NCBI GenBank assembly: GCA_036874045.1
Contig: CM072335.1
Span: forward strand, 28,651,501 to 28,715,500
DNA length: 64,000 nt
Reading direction: 5' to 3'
From: Cymodocea nodosa
Taxonomy: Eukaryota > Streptophyta > Magnoliopsida > Alismatales > Cymodoceaceae
Shown here piece after piece: positions 13,201-27,000 of this stretch. The notes below the pieces were generated by a model that worked only from the letters and a program-made list of their open reading frames with translations, ran no database searches and was not told where the DNA came from. The position numbers and the translations under genes are program-made. The first letter of the stretch is position 1, and every line of letters starts with the position of its first letter.

Positions 13201-16200
13201 TATAATCCAGAAAAAATAAACATAAATATGGGCACCTAGGTGCGCAAGTGTCCTAGGCAACCTTGGCTTCACCCTACATGAACCATATTGATATAATAGA
13301 AGTCCTTACGATTTACAAGTATGATAAATGTGTGGACTGGTTGGTTCTTTTTGTCATCTTAATTTTTCAATGAAAAATTAAGATGACAAAACATTTTAGC
13401 ATCATACTGATGTTCACCGTGGTAGACCTCAAGGTAAGTTAGTTGACGGTCTATTTCAAAGAAATCATAATAATAAACATTTTGAACAGAAACCATAAAA
13501 TTGTAAAATATGAAATGACAAAGTACCCTCAGAGTCAGGAATAACTGGTACAGCTGAAGCCCTGGTACTACGGCACATTTCCTCAATCTGGAAGCAAAGC
13601 AATGCATCGAAAATCAGGTCATGAAAAAAATGAAGACAAAAAGACAAGTTCTTCACTCTAAGCATCTAATAAGACTATGAAATATCCATTACAGCTACTA
13701 ATATTGTGCACATGTGCACGAGCATGTGGGATCCCCGTTTCAATTAGAAGTTCCCAGAAAGCATTATATTTGCTTAAAAAAGGATGAATCGAATGACCAT
13801 TATGGATCCCTGTTTGGATTAGAAGCTCCCAGAAAGCATTATATTTGCTATAAAAAGGACGAACCCAATCACAAAGCTCCCACTGGTATGTGTTCTATGT
13901 GTGTTCTATGTCATAGAATAACATAGAAGAATAAGTTGTCAATTAAGTTTGTTGTGACAAAGTTAGTGCATGTGATTTACTCGTGATATTCAACACCAAA
14001 AAATTGAGTCATAATCCTACCACATGAGATTAATCACATGAATCTTTTTTTTAAAAAAATATTTTTATCTACTACTAAGTCTTTGGTTAAGTTAGATAAA
14101 TTTTAATTTTTTTTTAGAATTTTTAACCAAGTAATTTTAGGTCTACTTTTAGTTTCTTTTATTCTAATTAAATCTCATTTCCTACCTAGTGCATTATTTC
14201 ATCGCCTAAAGATATGATCAAACTACTTGAGTTGGTTTTCTCTTATCTTATCTTCAATAAGTGCAATTTCTATTCTATTCCTAAAAAAACATTTTTAGCT
14301 TATCCCTTATAATATTATCACTCATCCATTTCAGTATAAGCATCTTTGTAATACTAATTTTTTGTATATGATTATACTTTACAACCTAACATTCTAAACT
14401 ATAAAGTATAATTGAGCAAATAATAGTTTTATAGAATTTTTTAAATTTTAAGAGTATCTTTCTATCATATAACACTAGATGCATTTCTCTACTTCATCCA
14501 TCTTACTTTAATTCTATAAATAGCATCCCCTACAATTTTACCATTATTACTTATTATAAATCTCAAATATTTAGAAGTCTTGCTTTTATAGATTTCATAA
14601 CCATTTAAGTACATACCTTCATTATTATTCTTATTTTCAATGAAACTACATTCCACATATTTATTTTTTGACTTAATCTTAATCCTTTGGACTCTAAAGT
14701 ATCTCTCCATAAAATTCTTGATTTATTTTCATTAGCTAAAACTACGTTATCAGCAAATAGCATGCACAAGATTTTCTTTTATTATCTTTTGTGCATTTTC
14801 ATTCCACAACTAATATTTTTTATCTAGTGGAGCTATCCCACAAGATTCTCTTAAAATTTTCCTAGTAATCTTTTTAAAATAAATAGTCAATTCATTCCAA
14901 ATTTTATTTCTCTCAATCTAGTTTGCATATTCTTTCTTTTAACAAGTCAACTCTAAATAATATTTTCTTTTCAACTTTTAGATTTTACTACCTGATTCTT
15001 AGATTCTTATGTATTTTAGTCTTTCTCTTTCTAATTTTGATATTAACATCTAATACTAATAATCTATGTAGTGTAGTTAAGTCTTCTCTTCAAATAACCT
15101 TACAATCTTTATACATTCTTTGATCTCTTTCTAGTAAGTAAAAAATCAATTTAACTAGCATTTGAACCACTTCTAAATAGAAGTAAATGCTCATTTTCCT
15201 TTCCTAAAAAGGATTAGTTACATGTGTAACAAAAAAATCCCCATTATAAATAGGGCTTAATAGAGTAAAGGGAGAGAACGATGCCTTAACTCTAGCCTTC
15301 TTTCAAATTCATTCTCCACCAAAGTTCTAGAGCTTCTGTCCACTTCTGATTCTCTGATTTCTATATGGTATCAGAGCTTCATTAATCAGAGGGGAAATGA
15401 AAGACTGTCACTGAAGAAAGCAGAAGCGATGGTGGGTTGAAGGTGAATGGAAGATCTAGAGAAAAAAATTCTTATCCATAACTGGTGAGTTTGAATGTGG
15501 CAAACTTCATGTCTCTGAAATTAAGCTCTTCAAATTTACTACTTTGGGAGACAGATGCTTGGGTTGTTCAATGCCAATGGTTTCTTGATGGGACAATCCA
15601 AGCTCCAAAAAGGAAGATCGTTGTGATTGTCAAAAAAGGAGAAGAAAAAGAGGTTTGAGAATCCAAAGTTTCAGCAGTGATAAAGAATAAAGAAGCAGTT
15701 TAAAAAGTTGGATCACAAGAACAATGTTAGAGTAACTGTTTTCGCTAGCTGTTTGGTTGGAAATGATACAAGAAGCCTGGTCAACAATGCAGGGTGTGTC
15801 TGCAAGATCATTTGCAGAACATGAGTTCTCTCTCTTAAACTAAGCACAAATATTAAAAAGCTCTTCTTGTAGTTCTTTGAATGAATACATAAAAAAGTTT
15901 AGGAAAACATATATTAAACCAACCAAAACCTTTGTAACATTCACATTACATCGACTCCCTACCTGCTTATTCAGAAGTGATACCAATGTTACAAGGATAT
16001 GAAAAAATCTGACGAAGATAAAGAGTTGGCTAATTTTTAAACAAAATGAGGAATAGAGGAACAGAATAGTCAGAGCAGACACTTTTACAGGGGAGGTTCA
16101 GGAAGGGGTCATCATAATGGCAATAACTTCACTTCCAGAGGTAGGGGTTTCCACCCTAGTAACCCTGGTCATCAAGGGATCCAATCGCATACAACATTAC

Positions 16201-19200
16201 CTTTGTAAACAGAGAGACCATTAAACCCATAGCATCTCTAAGTCACGACGAAGTAAAATTATATTTGCTATAGGCTCAAAAAAATCTACAAAATGCGATG
16301 CACAAGCTTTTAGACACAACATAGCCACCAAATAATTTTCAATAACAGATAGATGAGTAAATAAATTAGGTTAGTTGCTATAGATCAACTACAAACTTAG
16401 CTAATCAAACAAGTTGAAAAAGGACATTTACTGCTCAAAAAAGTTGAGAAATGAATATTGACAGACATATGTCTAAACCATGCTTGTTAAATGCATGCAT
16501 AATTTAAAGAATACTACTATATTAAAGTTCACAAAAAGGAAAACTTAAAACCAGATCAACCATAAGCTAGTCTGATACACAGGTTCACATAGTAGCAAAT
16601 GTTGACATGCCATGAAAATTTCACTAAATCTTTCATTTTCAATTTACTGAAACAGACTCCAACATGATACCAACACTAGAGTTATACAAACAAATGGATT
16701 TTTAACTTCTATGGATATGTTTTGATGGCACATGTTTGTTATTCCTTTTGTCAAAGGCCAACATAAAATCAATACTTCAAAACTTGAAGAGGATAGCCAT
16801 TGCATAGCATGGCTTCTAAACATAAGAAACAGATATGATGGCCCAGTAATACATCTCTGGGAGTTTTGAGTTCACCAGGCTAGTTGGGTTTTGGTAATCT
16901 TCTTTAACTTAAATGGGAGCACTTCTTTTCCAGTAAATTACCTGCGCCCAGACTTCTTCATTTGGAGCATTTTTATCGGCAAGTGTTATACTATAAGGTT
17001 TTCTCTTTCGCTCCTCAGCAACCTTTTGCCAATACCTTCCTGCAAAAATCAAAATGAGTCAAAAAATTAAATATATTAAAATTTTCAAAAGGGCACAATT
17101 CCTTCTTGTGTTTTATTATATTGAGAAAGAAGATAAATACAATGAAAATGTTTTATAATATAAACATCGAAGATGCAAATGAATCCCATTAACTTGAATA
17201 GTGATAAATGTCAATCTACAAAGTACAACGTAGTTGAAACCAGAGTATACCCTATGATGAATATTTGGTTGTTCTTCATTTTATATTAAAGGTCACTTCC
17301 ACTTGACCACACGTACACAGACATATCTAAGGTGGGAATTTAGAATTAGCAAACAAGTATGACAACCAACCTTTTGAGATTACATGCATCTTCTTTGATG
17401 TTGGTAAAACCTATCTAAGCAATCCCTGCTATAATTTGTGGCAATTTTATAGAAATGAGAGTTGTGAACCTTTCATTTGTCATTTTGTTGCTCACATTTC
17501 TTTAACATGCACACAAAATTACTATTTTATATGTGTAGTATGAGATGACTATATGACCTGCATATATTGGCATGCCATTCTGGCCATACGGTAGCTCAGT
17601 GACCTGAGGACCACAGAAAAATTCACTGAGGTTGTGTAGAGTTCACATTGAAGAGAGAGAACCATGCATTAATCACTGCCACTTTGTTGGGATCATTGTT
17701 TCCTACTACTAGTTTTTTGTTACGTTTAATTCCTTTCATGGTACATACCAACATATGAACAATACTGAATTTTCCCTACTTGGATACAATCATCGCATGA
17801 CCTTCCAATCTTCCACATATTCCCTTTTTCTATATGCTATTATGCCTCTAGGCTCAAGTTTGTTGTAAACTAGTAATGAATATAACAATTATTTTAAAAA
17901 ATTTGTTCTAGGCCTGTAGATAGACATTCAAAATCCAAAATCATTTCTGAATCTGAATCCATTTAACAGGAAAATATCCAAATTCAATATCCAACAAACT
18001 GAATTTGGATACCCTTTGATATCCATCCAATTACAATGCAATTTGTATCTGTTTATCTAGTTATCTGGATATCCAGTTATATATATGTATATATAATTAT
18101 ATGTCATTTATTTACTATATATTTACATAATATGTACTTTTGTAAATATTATATTTTTTGGATAAACTATAGATAAAAATTTAAAAAACTTAAAACATAG
18201 TTGATTTCAGATATTCAGACTCAGATTATTTGGATAATCAAATGCCTGAATTCAAATTTGGACATGCAAATAACTATTTGAATATTAATCAGACAAGTTT
18301 GGATAATTTAGATACTAATCGGATACAAATTTGGATACTACTATATTTGGTTCAAATTTGGTTTGTTTACAGGCCTAATTTGTTCTGGTGCTTTTCCACC
18401 CTTTATGACATTATTGTCATTTAAGATTTGGGATTTTCCATCTCATTAAGATCCTCTTTCCCTGCTTTCCAGCTTTGGAATAAAATATTTATATAAAGCC
18501 TGCACAAACTCATTGATAAAGTAAAGAAAAAAAATAAAATCAACCAAATTCCACTTTAACAAAGTAATTTAGGAAATTATGTAATGAATACAAGCATTGC
18601 AAAATCTCAGATAAATAGCACACACCTTTTATGAGATCTCCCATCAAACTATGCACAGGGCGTTTGTCCTCAAACAAACCAGGTGCTTTTAATATCTCCC
18701 TGCATAGTGCAGACTTCGCACACCCTGGTATGCCTGTAAGAATGCAGTATATAACATCATTGATGTAAACTTATATATGATGATAATAAAATGGAAAAAG
18801 TAAAGTTTTAAATTTAAATAAAATAGGAAGTATAGTGTATATCTGACTATATCATGAAGTTAAATCCATGTTTATCACATTGATGATGACATGGTGACCA
18901 GCATTTATGTTGGCACAGATTATTCTCTAGGATAGTGTTTAGGAGAAAAAAAAGGAAAAATAGTCATTTCTGCAGAAACTGGATGTCACGCACAGCCCTA
19001 GCTGGCACCACCAGTGCTTGATCTCCTTGCTGGTTCCTCCACTGTGCTTACTAATCCTCTCTTCCACCTTTTTCAGCATTGATTCCCTTTCTTCTCCCTT
19101 CCTCCACTACCGACACAAAGGAAAAAAGGCTCCACCAGTCCCTGTTCGCTATGGCAGTGGCCAGCCAGCATCTGTACAGCTTTTACCCTGGTTGATGTTA

Positions 19201-21018
19201 TGACCTAGGCTGTTTTTTATTGTTACTGACATGTTTGATGATCTATGGTATGTGAATGTGCCCTACAAGTGTCCACCATGCTTTGTTTGTGCCTTAACTA
19301 TGGCTGCCTGACAATTTTGTTGTGATTTCTTATTTGATGAATAACATGGATGAGCAAATTTTCCGGAGTGTGATGATGCTCTCAAATCAATGAAGCAAAT
19401 TTGGTACATTGCATCATGTACAGAAATGGAAAAACATTCCTAGAGTGTGAAATTCATAAGCAATTGTTTACATATCAACACAAGGAATGATCAATTTAGG
19501 AGTTTTACAACATTCTCTGGTCTTATGAATCGGAAATTTAGCAACCATTTGTAGCAAGCAGTCCTAACATGAAGAATTAGAAGTGATGATCTTGCTGGTT
19601 GGACTCAACTCCAATCTTTTGTCCTAGATTCATCGTCATATTCTTGAGGCTATGACATTTCCTAGGATTCTACAGCTTTTGACTACACTTGCTGTTGCTT
19701 CCGATGAATTTGTAATGGTTACTATACCTAAAGGTTGTGGTCAAGATGGAACGGATGTGGTTGAATATTTTGGAGGCTGGGACATTCGTCAATGTGATCA
19801 TGGTAGACCTTTGATAGTTCAGCATGCTTCTACAAATACTCCCATCATTACAAACAGTGTCTCTCTCTAATCTCTTAAATTAATTATGACAAGTTTCTTC
19901 AATTGTAAGCCAATAACTCCATGTGATCTTTTCACCATCCATTTCTAATTATTTGATATCAGTTCTGTTTCCATCACCAAAGGTTGTAGTTGTTCATAGT
20001 CTAAGGTGTTGTTCATGCTTCTTCCATATTACACTTACAAAAGTCCTTTATGCACACATCTACTTGACTTTCCTTGAAATTTACTCTCTATTAACGCTAC
20101 CATGAAGCAATCATATTATTTAACAGCCTTCCTTTTTTTTTACCATAAAACCCCAATCTATTATGGGGTGGGGACCCAAATAAGGAGGAAAACAAAGTTA
20201 CAGGATAGGATGCAAAGCTAAGAGGTCCCATTATGAACCCCTAATTTATCTAGATGCCACTATTGATAAGCCTCTCTAGAAAGATCTATTGCTAGACGAT
20301 AGAGGCATCTTTGGTTGCTATTCAGTCCTAGCTTAGCCAGTGTATTAGCTAGACAGTTGGCTTCTCAATGCACGTGTCTAAGGGAGTGAGCTTGGTTGAC
20401 TCGATCTGTTAGAGGGGACTAAAGCAGTAGCACTTGTTTAGAGATACATTGATTGTTCCTCAGACCCTCGATGAAAGTAAAGGAATCAAATTCTATCTCA
20501 ACACAATCTAGAGGGATACCCAAATTATTTCCAATAAATAGCCCATTGAGTATGGCATGGAACTCCACCATCATCACATTTACTTGATCATAGGGCTTGG
20601 AGAAGGTGACAATTATCTCCCCTTATTCATTACAAATTCTTCTACCACCTACTACTTTCCCATTTATGCCTACCGCTGCATGTGTTAAGTTTGAATCTCA
20701 TCTAGAGGGGCTTTTCCCAAGCAAACCAATGGATTGGTTGGAGTCTGGCTTCTAAGTTTTTAAATCCTAGTCTCAACAGAAGTAGGACCTCTTCTAAATA
20801 GCATTTAATTATGAGAATATTTAAATTTATGTAATTTAACTGAAAATTTGATCATAGAATTACTAAGAAGAAAAAATTCATATGACCAGCACCATGTAGT
20901 GGAATTATGTTTTAGATTGTTCTTGTATGCTGCTTCTTTTGATCAAGACAGAATTCTAGGTCCTGGTTCAGGTTATTTATATTGGGTATTCTAAGATGAT
21001 TCAAAAAGATACATGTGG

Positions 21019-21093
<75 letters not shown>

Positions 21094-24000
21094 CTATTTA
21101 TATATCACCTTCTCTTTGTAGTAATCAACTCTTTAATTTTCCTAATCACACCAAAAAATAGAATTTCAGAAACAACAGCATTCTTTACTTAGAGCAATTG
21201 GATTACATAACTAAGGGCAATGGATGTTTGAGCCTTGATAGCTATATAGTAACCAAGACATGGAGATACAAACTGTTTGATATAAAACGCAAAAAGAATA
21301 ATTAAAACTTTTTATAGTTTCATATAACTAGTAGACAAAAAAACCATAATTAATTGAAAGCATTTTTCTAGTTCTTTTTCAAATTTCACAAAGAGACATT
21401 TTCAAGAGGGGCATTTTAAAAATTCAGGAAATTTCATTCAAATTTTACTGGAAGATGTATCATATATTGAGTCACGCACTGGCAATACTAATCCATCATA
21501 ACAAAACTAGGACTTTCTTTTTCCAAAAAAAAAAAAACAAAGTTACAAATCTTACATCTGTTTTTTAAATATCTAGATCCTAATCAGATATGATGCTCCT
21601 TCAACCTCTCCAACCTCATGTAATAATGTTTATATGATTTTTAATGTATTTTAAGCGTTTAAAATATTTTTTTATTTTTTATATATTTAACATATTACAC
21701 AACAGTATTAAGATGTTCATTATTTATTTCATTGGCAAATTCCATGCATCATCACTTGCTCTTCATATTTTCATAATAATACATGGTACATAATATTCAG
21801 CAATTAACATCTGATTTTGTAGTATTATATACATTTAGCACATTTTATATATATGTTCATTCTTGAATGTATATATTCTTCTAGCCGTTTAAGTTGCTCT
21901 TGGCCAATGCATGGGAACCTTGATGCCTTGAGAAGTATGGGACATGCATACTTACAAATCTCACATTCTGGTTTGTACGTTCATTCTTGTTCTGTTTACT
22001 TATCTTCTTCACATATACACCTTAGTTTGTCTTGAATGTATTTAACTTCACTTAATAACATCTTTAGATATATACATTTCTAACTGTTATCTTCATTCTT
22101 GACAATTTCCAACTTCAGACAATATGAAAACCTTGAGTAAATGAAACAATTTTGATTGTTTTACTCTAGATATTATGCAAATCATCTACCATGACTGCTA
22201 TAAGCATGTTCGATAAAAAGGTGCAATTTTTAGTTAGGAAAGTTCTTTGTTGGTCATCTGTTGTGACTCACGACCCTCCCTAGTTTGAAGAAGTCCATTG
22301 GAAAATGCCAAATTCTTCTTTGACGAAGTTGTATGAAAACCCTTCAAGATGTGACCATCAAGCATAGTTCTAACTGTAGTTTTTTGTCCGATTTTATAAG
22401 TTGAAAAATAACGTGTCAAACTTTGACACGTTGGTGTGAATGCAGTAATTTACTAAATGTTACGTTGATGTCATTTTATTGATGTCCCGTCAACATGAGA
22501 TTCAGAACCGTAAGTAAAACTTTACCAGGGAAGAAGACAATAAGACCCTCATCCTTTTGAACCATGTCCAGAGGTGCCTGGTGGGGGCCAGGAGGTGATG
22601 TTTCACCTTCACGAATCAGATCACCTTCCTCATCCTTGCCCCCTTCAACAATGGCAAGAAAATCCTCAGCTCTGACTAAATTACCAGCAGATCCTACAAG
22701 TGCTTGATTCTCTGGGCTACGCTTAGCATATTGCTCAAGGAAAGGCTCAGCTTCACTTAAATATGTTGATGAAGACAACTGTTTATTTCCACATTTCCTT
22801 CTAATGTAAACAGCCCTGCATATAAATGCATCTCATCAAAGATTATGCCAGCTAAACAGAAACTTTTGCAAATAAGAAAATAGGCCAACATGGAAAGCTG
22901 CAGTGCCATCTAAAATAAAATTACCATTCATCCAACATTTTACTGAGCTCCCGTTGTTTTCCAGCAGAAGTTCCAAAATTTTTCATTTGCCTAAGAATCA
23001 GTGAAAATTATTGAAAGAGAAAAAAAATTAACGTGTATGTAGATTACTAAATTCAAAACATAAGAAGCATATTCTTATTGTGACTGATATTTGTCAAAGT
23101 ACAGACAATCTTATCCACTACTTCAACTAAGAAAAAGCTTGATTCTGTACCGTTGAAAAGCAAAATTTTTTTTTGGCAAAACTGCAAGATCTTACTCCTT
23201 TGCAGTTGTTTTCCATTACCTATGAAGTAACTGAAAAGGTTTTAGCCTTCATGGAGTGCCATCCATTTTGGCAGTGGAATTTCACGCAAGGATTTCTTTT
23301 TTATCAAGTCTAAAGTGTCTTATTATCTTGAGGTGATAATACAACCAAAGGATCCAAATGTAAATGTAAAGATTGATAAATTGTTGAAAATTAGTGATTA
23401 GCAATGAGGGAGAATACAATCTCCCACATACATGAGAAACATTACTTGACCAACAAGACAATAATTAATGAACCTACAAGCAACCCAATTAGACTCCATT
23501 ATAAGGATGCACTTATTTTGACAATATCCATTTACCCTTATACTCACCCACAAGCTAGAACATCTAAGATGCACAAATCGCAACAAACTCAAACACAACT
23601 AAAATAAGCAACTAACTTGAAATGGAAGTAATAGTTGCAATAGACTTAAGATAAATATGAATTGTCGTAATTGTAATGGTTGTAGCAACAAGAAGAAGCA
23701 AATATGAAGAACTAATCACATTGAAAATAGACACAAAGATAAGTCAATCATGTTAACCGTAGACATGAATAAAGCTAATCATATTGACTTCACAGCAAAA
23801 AGACATGAATACTAATAAACTTGACTTAGTCAACACTACTTATATATATACTTAATCATCTTGCTCTACCAATGTGTTTGACCTTAATCACTTTCCTTGA
23901 CAGTGTCAACCAACTTGCAGGGTGAGAAATGCTGCCATTCCCTCCACCCCAGAGAGCTTCCACCAGAGATTGCAGAGCATTCTTCCCACAAAAAGATCTC

Positions 24001-27000
24001 CCAACAAGTGGAGCATGGAAGCCCCCCCCCCCCCAATACTTTCACTGTGACACTGACCAAGTATCACAGTTGCCAATTTGGCATATCCTTCTGAACATGG
24101 CCTCCCTTACAGAAGCTTGAACCTGTTCTTCCCATTGGACACTAGAAGCATCCCATTGGCCCAAATCAATATGCCTGTGAAACACATTGAGCAAGATGAT
24201 GCCTATGTACCATCCTACTATAACGTTGGCAATATACTATATCTCTACATGATACTGCCATGTGCCCAGACCCAAGGCATCTCAGGCACTGATTCCTTCA
24301 CCATCAACAATGTGCACCCCTAACTCCCTCTGACATCTTCACCTCCATCCATGGCTTCCCATCTCACCTTATGTTCACCCCACACTTGAATTTAGCTTAT
24401 GAAACTAGTGTAATGAGGAATTGGGGATATGGGACAGTGGCCATTCATCCCCCATCCTGATTTTGGTTTTTATGTTTCTTCACATGCCTTGCCTTCATTT
24501 TGTCTGAGTGCTGGGTTTTTGTAGTTTCATTGTTGATTCCAGACCCTATCGCATATAGGCTGCTGGGTTTTTTTTTTTTTTGTAATAAAGTGCATTTCTA
24601 CTGCACACAAAATTAATTTTTCTACAGATGTTAAATATCTAATGATCTTAGACTCTTAGATTGATTAATAAAACAATGTTGGGACTCATGGGCATCAATT
24701 GAAATGAATATCATCAATGGAGTCTTTACAACATAGAGCTACAATAAGACAAATGATGAACGAATCATGAATGTTCTGAATATAAGAAAAATACATAGGA
24801 ATCAATACCAGCATTAAAAAATTATTTGAGCCTCAAAACAAAAATATTTTTAAAGAGAAACAGTACCTTAAATAATAAGTTCTGTAAGCCGATGGACCCT
24901 CTCTAAAAAGTATCGACAAACCATTTCGGACTAAAAATGTTCGTAACTGTAAATTTGAACAGTAGATATAGATTTCTGATCAGCAATTTAAGTTTTGTTC
25001 ATAATATAAAAATTATATAGGGTGAATAAAAGCATCAGAACTTCCATTATTTTGGCACCAAATTGGCATCATATCATCAGGTAGACACCTTAGCATCCCC
25101 CTACCCACAATGAAAGATTGACACTCACTGATAAGAATTGAATTTCTGAAAGAAATTAATAAAGATTTCAGCTATCCCTGGAAAGAAATGTGACAGGATG
25201 GGTCATGTGTGCACGGGCTAGTAATTAGCAATTAAGAATGGATATTACATGGAGTGCTCAAAGTAACTTCTGATCTGCAAAGTACTCATCCGAATGATGC
25301 AAGTTTTCTTCCATTTTCCCTTAACTCTTTCCAAATGAAAACGCTTTGGTTTCACCAAGCCATGACACTGTATTTGAATTTTCTGGAACCATAAGCTCCA
25401 TAAATTTCACTATTATTTTTCCTACTACAATCTGCATCAACTTGGCATAAGTAACAAAATAAAAAGATGCATTGGAAAAGGCGCTGCTAAGTTAAAATAT
25501 AAGTATTATCCAAACTAAATTGTGAGAAAATTCTCCTAGATAAAAATTGTTGTTATCACATCAAGGAGCCAAATGGAAGAAAAAATTCTAAAGAAAAATC
25601 CTTTATAATTATAGGAAAACTCAAGACATCATTTAATGGTGAATTTCTCGTATAAATTGCAGTTTACATCTGAATTAAACATCATACCTTATATGTCAAA
25701 AATTTCAACTTAATCATCAAGTTTGCATCTTCATCAGCAAGACCTTTTCCAGATGTACTAGGAGTAGAACTACCATTAATGTCTGATAGTATGGAGCTAC
25801 CATCCTTCAGAAGATCATTCACCTTTTCTTTATTTGCTTTGAATAGATTAACATCAACAAAAAAACCTATTAAAAAAACAATAAGTTCCTCCACAAATTC
25901 AAATCAATAAAAATAGATAAATATAGAAAAATATGACTTGACAAGTCATGCCCTATGGAGATTTTCACCACTAAAAACAGAGATGACCTCATGACTGAAG
26001 AGATCCTATGATGGTGATGACTAAACCATCAAGGATTTGAGAAATCCTAAGGAAAACAAAATTATCCACTTGGACAAGAGTTAAAAAAAAAAAAAAGCAC
26101 AAGGCCTGAGGGACAGCAATGAGACTGTGGAGGTTGGACCACTAGAGAGAGGTTCATGTTTGCCAGAGATTATGGTGCATACAAGGGAGGAATCTAAAGC
26201 CAACAAAGCTTGGTGGGTTTGACTTTGAAAGAAGATTTCTAATCATTCCACAGATGGTATTGGGGCTGAATGTTATTCCTCTTGGTAGCTATTCAAGTGC
26301 AGTTACTTTAGCTAAGAAGGATTGGGAACAGTCACTGTCTAAAATGTTCTGAAATTGGGTGTTGGCAAAAGTTCTGTTGTAATGGTCGGGCATGCAGGAA
26401 GCACAAGAAGGTGGGGCATAAAGGAAGAACTACACCATGGGTATGCAATACACCATGTTTCTCAAAAATGGTAATTTCAGTGGTGAATTCACAAGGGAAT
26501 TTTCAAAGGAAGTATCCTTCAAGGGATATCCTGTTGGGCAGGAAAGCCAATAGGATAGCAGTAGTGTGTAAGCCAACAAGTTGAAAATTTGGCAGGGGCA
26601 AAATTCCTAATGAAGAAACTTAAATCTGGCAGCTAAGGTACAATGGCTAGAGCATATCATATCAGTTGGGACAAATCCCAAGGTGCATCCAAATTAAAAT
26701 TTGGGGTAGCAGGAGATAAATTCTCTAGGAGGGTGACAAGGAAGGGGTATCATTGCTTCCAGAAGATAGCTAGAAGAGGCGTTAGCTGTCTCAAAGGACA
26801 TGGTGGATGATCACTATGGAGTTGTGATCAACTTTGGTTTTGCCTGAGATGCTGTAAATCATTATATATTTGTCAAAAAAAATGATGCTCGTTGTGAGTT
26901 TATGGCTATATATGTTGATATTCTTATTACATGAAGTTATACTATTAAGTATCTTGGAGACCACACAATATCTTCAGAAGTACTTTGCCACAAAAGACAT

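Larger units (their letters stand above)
18734..22525. other. RLG1 intron 17, mixed content
   Basis: This intron of 3.8 kb holds the LINE RNase H fragment and the CT microsatellite listed separately. A less AT-rich stretch at 18985-19310 and an open + frame at 19652-19870 (72 codons) resemble no family I know. The rest is AT-rich and unassigned. Confidence 0.4.
10265..25866 (-). other. RLG1: RLG1 exons 14-27, coordinates
   Basis: Exons in transcript order: 25866-25688, 24946-24867, 22990-22925, 22815-22526, 18733-18626, 17039-16942, 13587-13527, 12434-12358, 12218-12147, 12006-11930, 11702-11622, 11239-11137, 10991-10833, 10657-10265. They hold the end of the ligase domain (14-17), the kinase with the P-loop split between exons 17 and 18, and the CPDase (about 25-27). 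Intron 22 has a GC donor (AAG|GCATGT); no GT alternative keeps the frame. The stop is TAG at 10265-10267. Confidence 0.9.

Noticed and set aside
15366..15377. tRNA-like string TGGTATCAGAGC as a tRNA gene
   Set aside because: It is the copia primer-binding site complementary to initiator tRNA-Met; no cloverleaf surrounds it.
21021..21097. Regular short repeats as a CRISPR-like or structural array
   Set aside because: Simple TC and TATC microsatellite without spacers.
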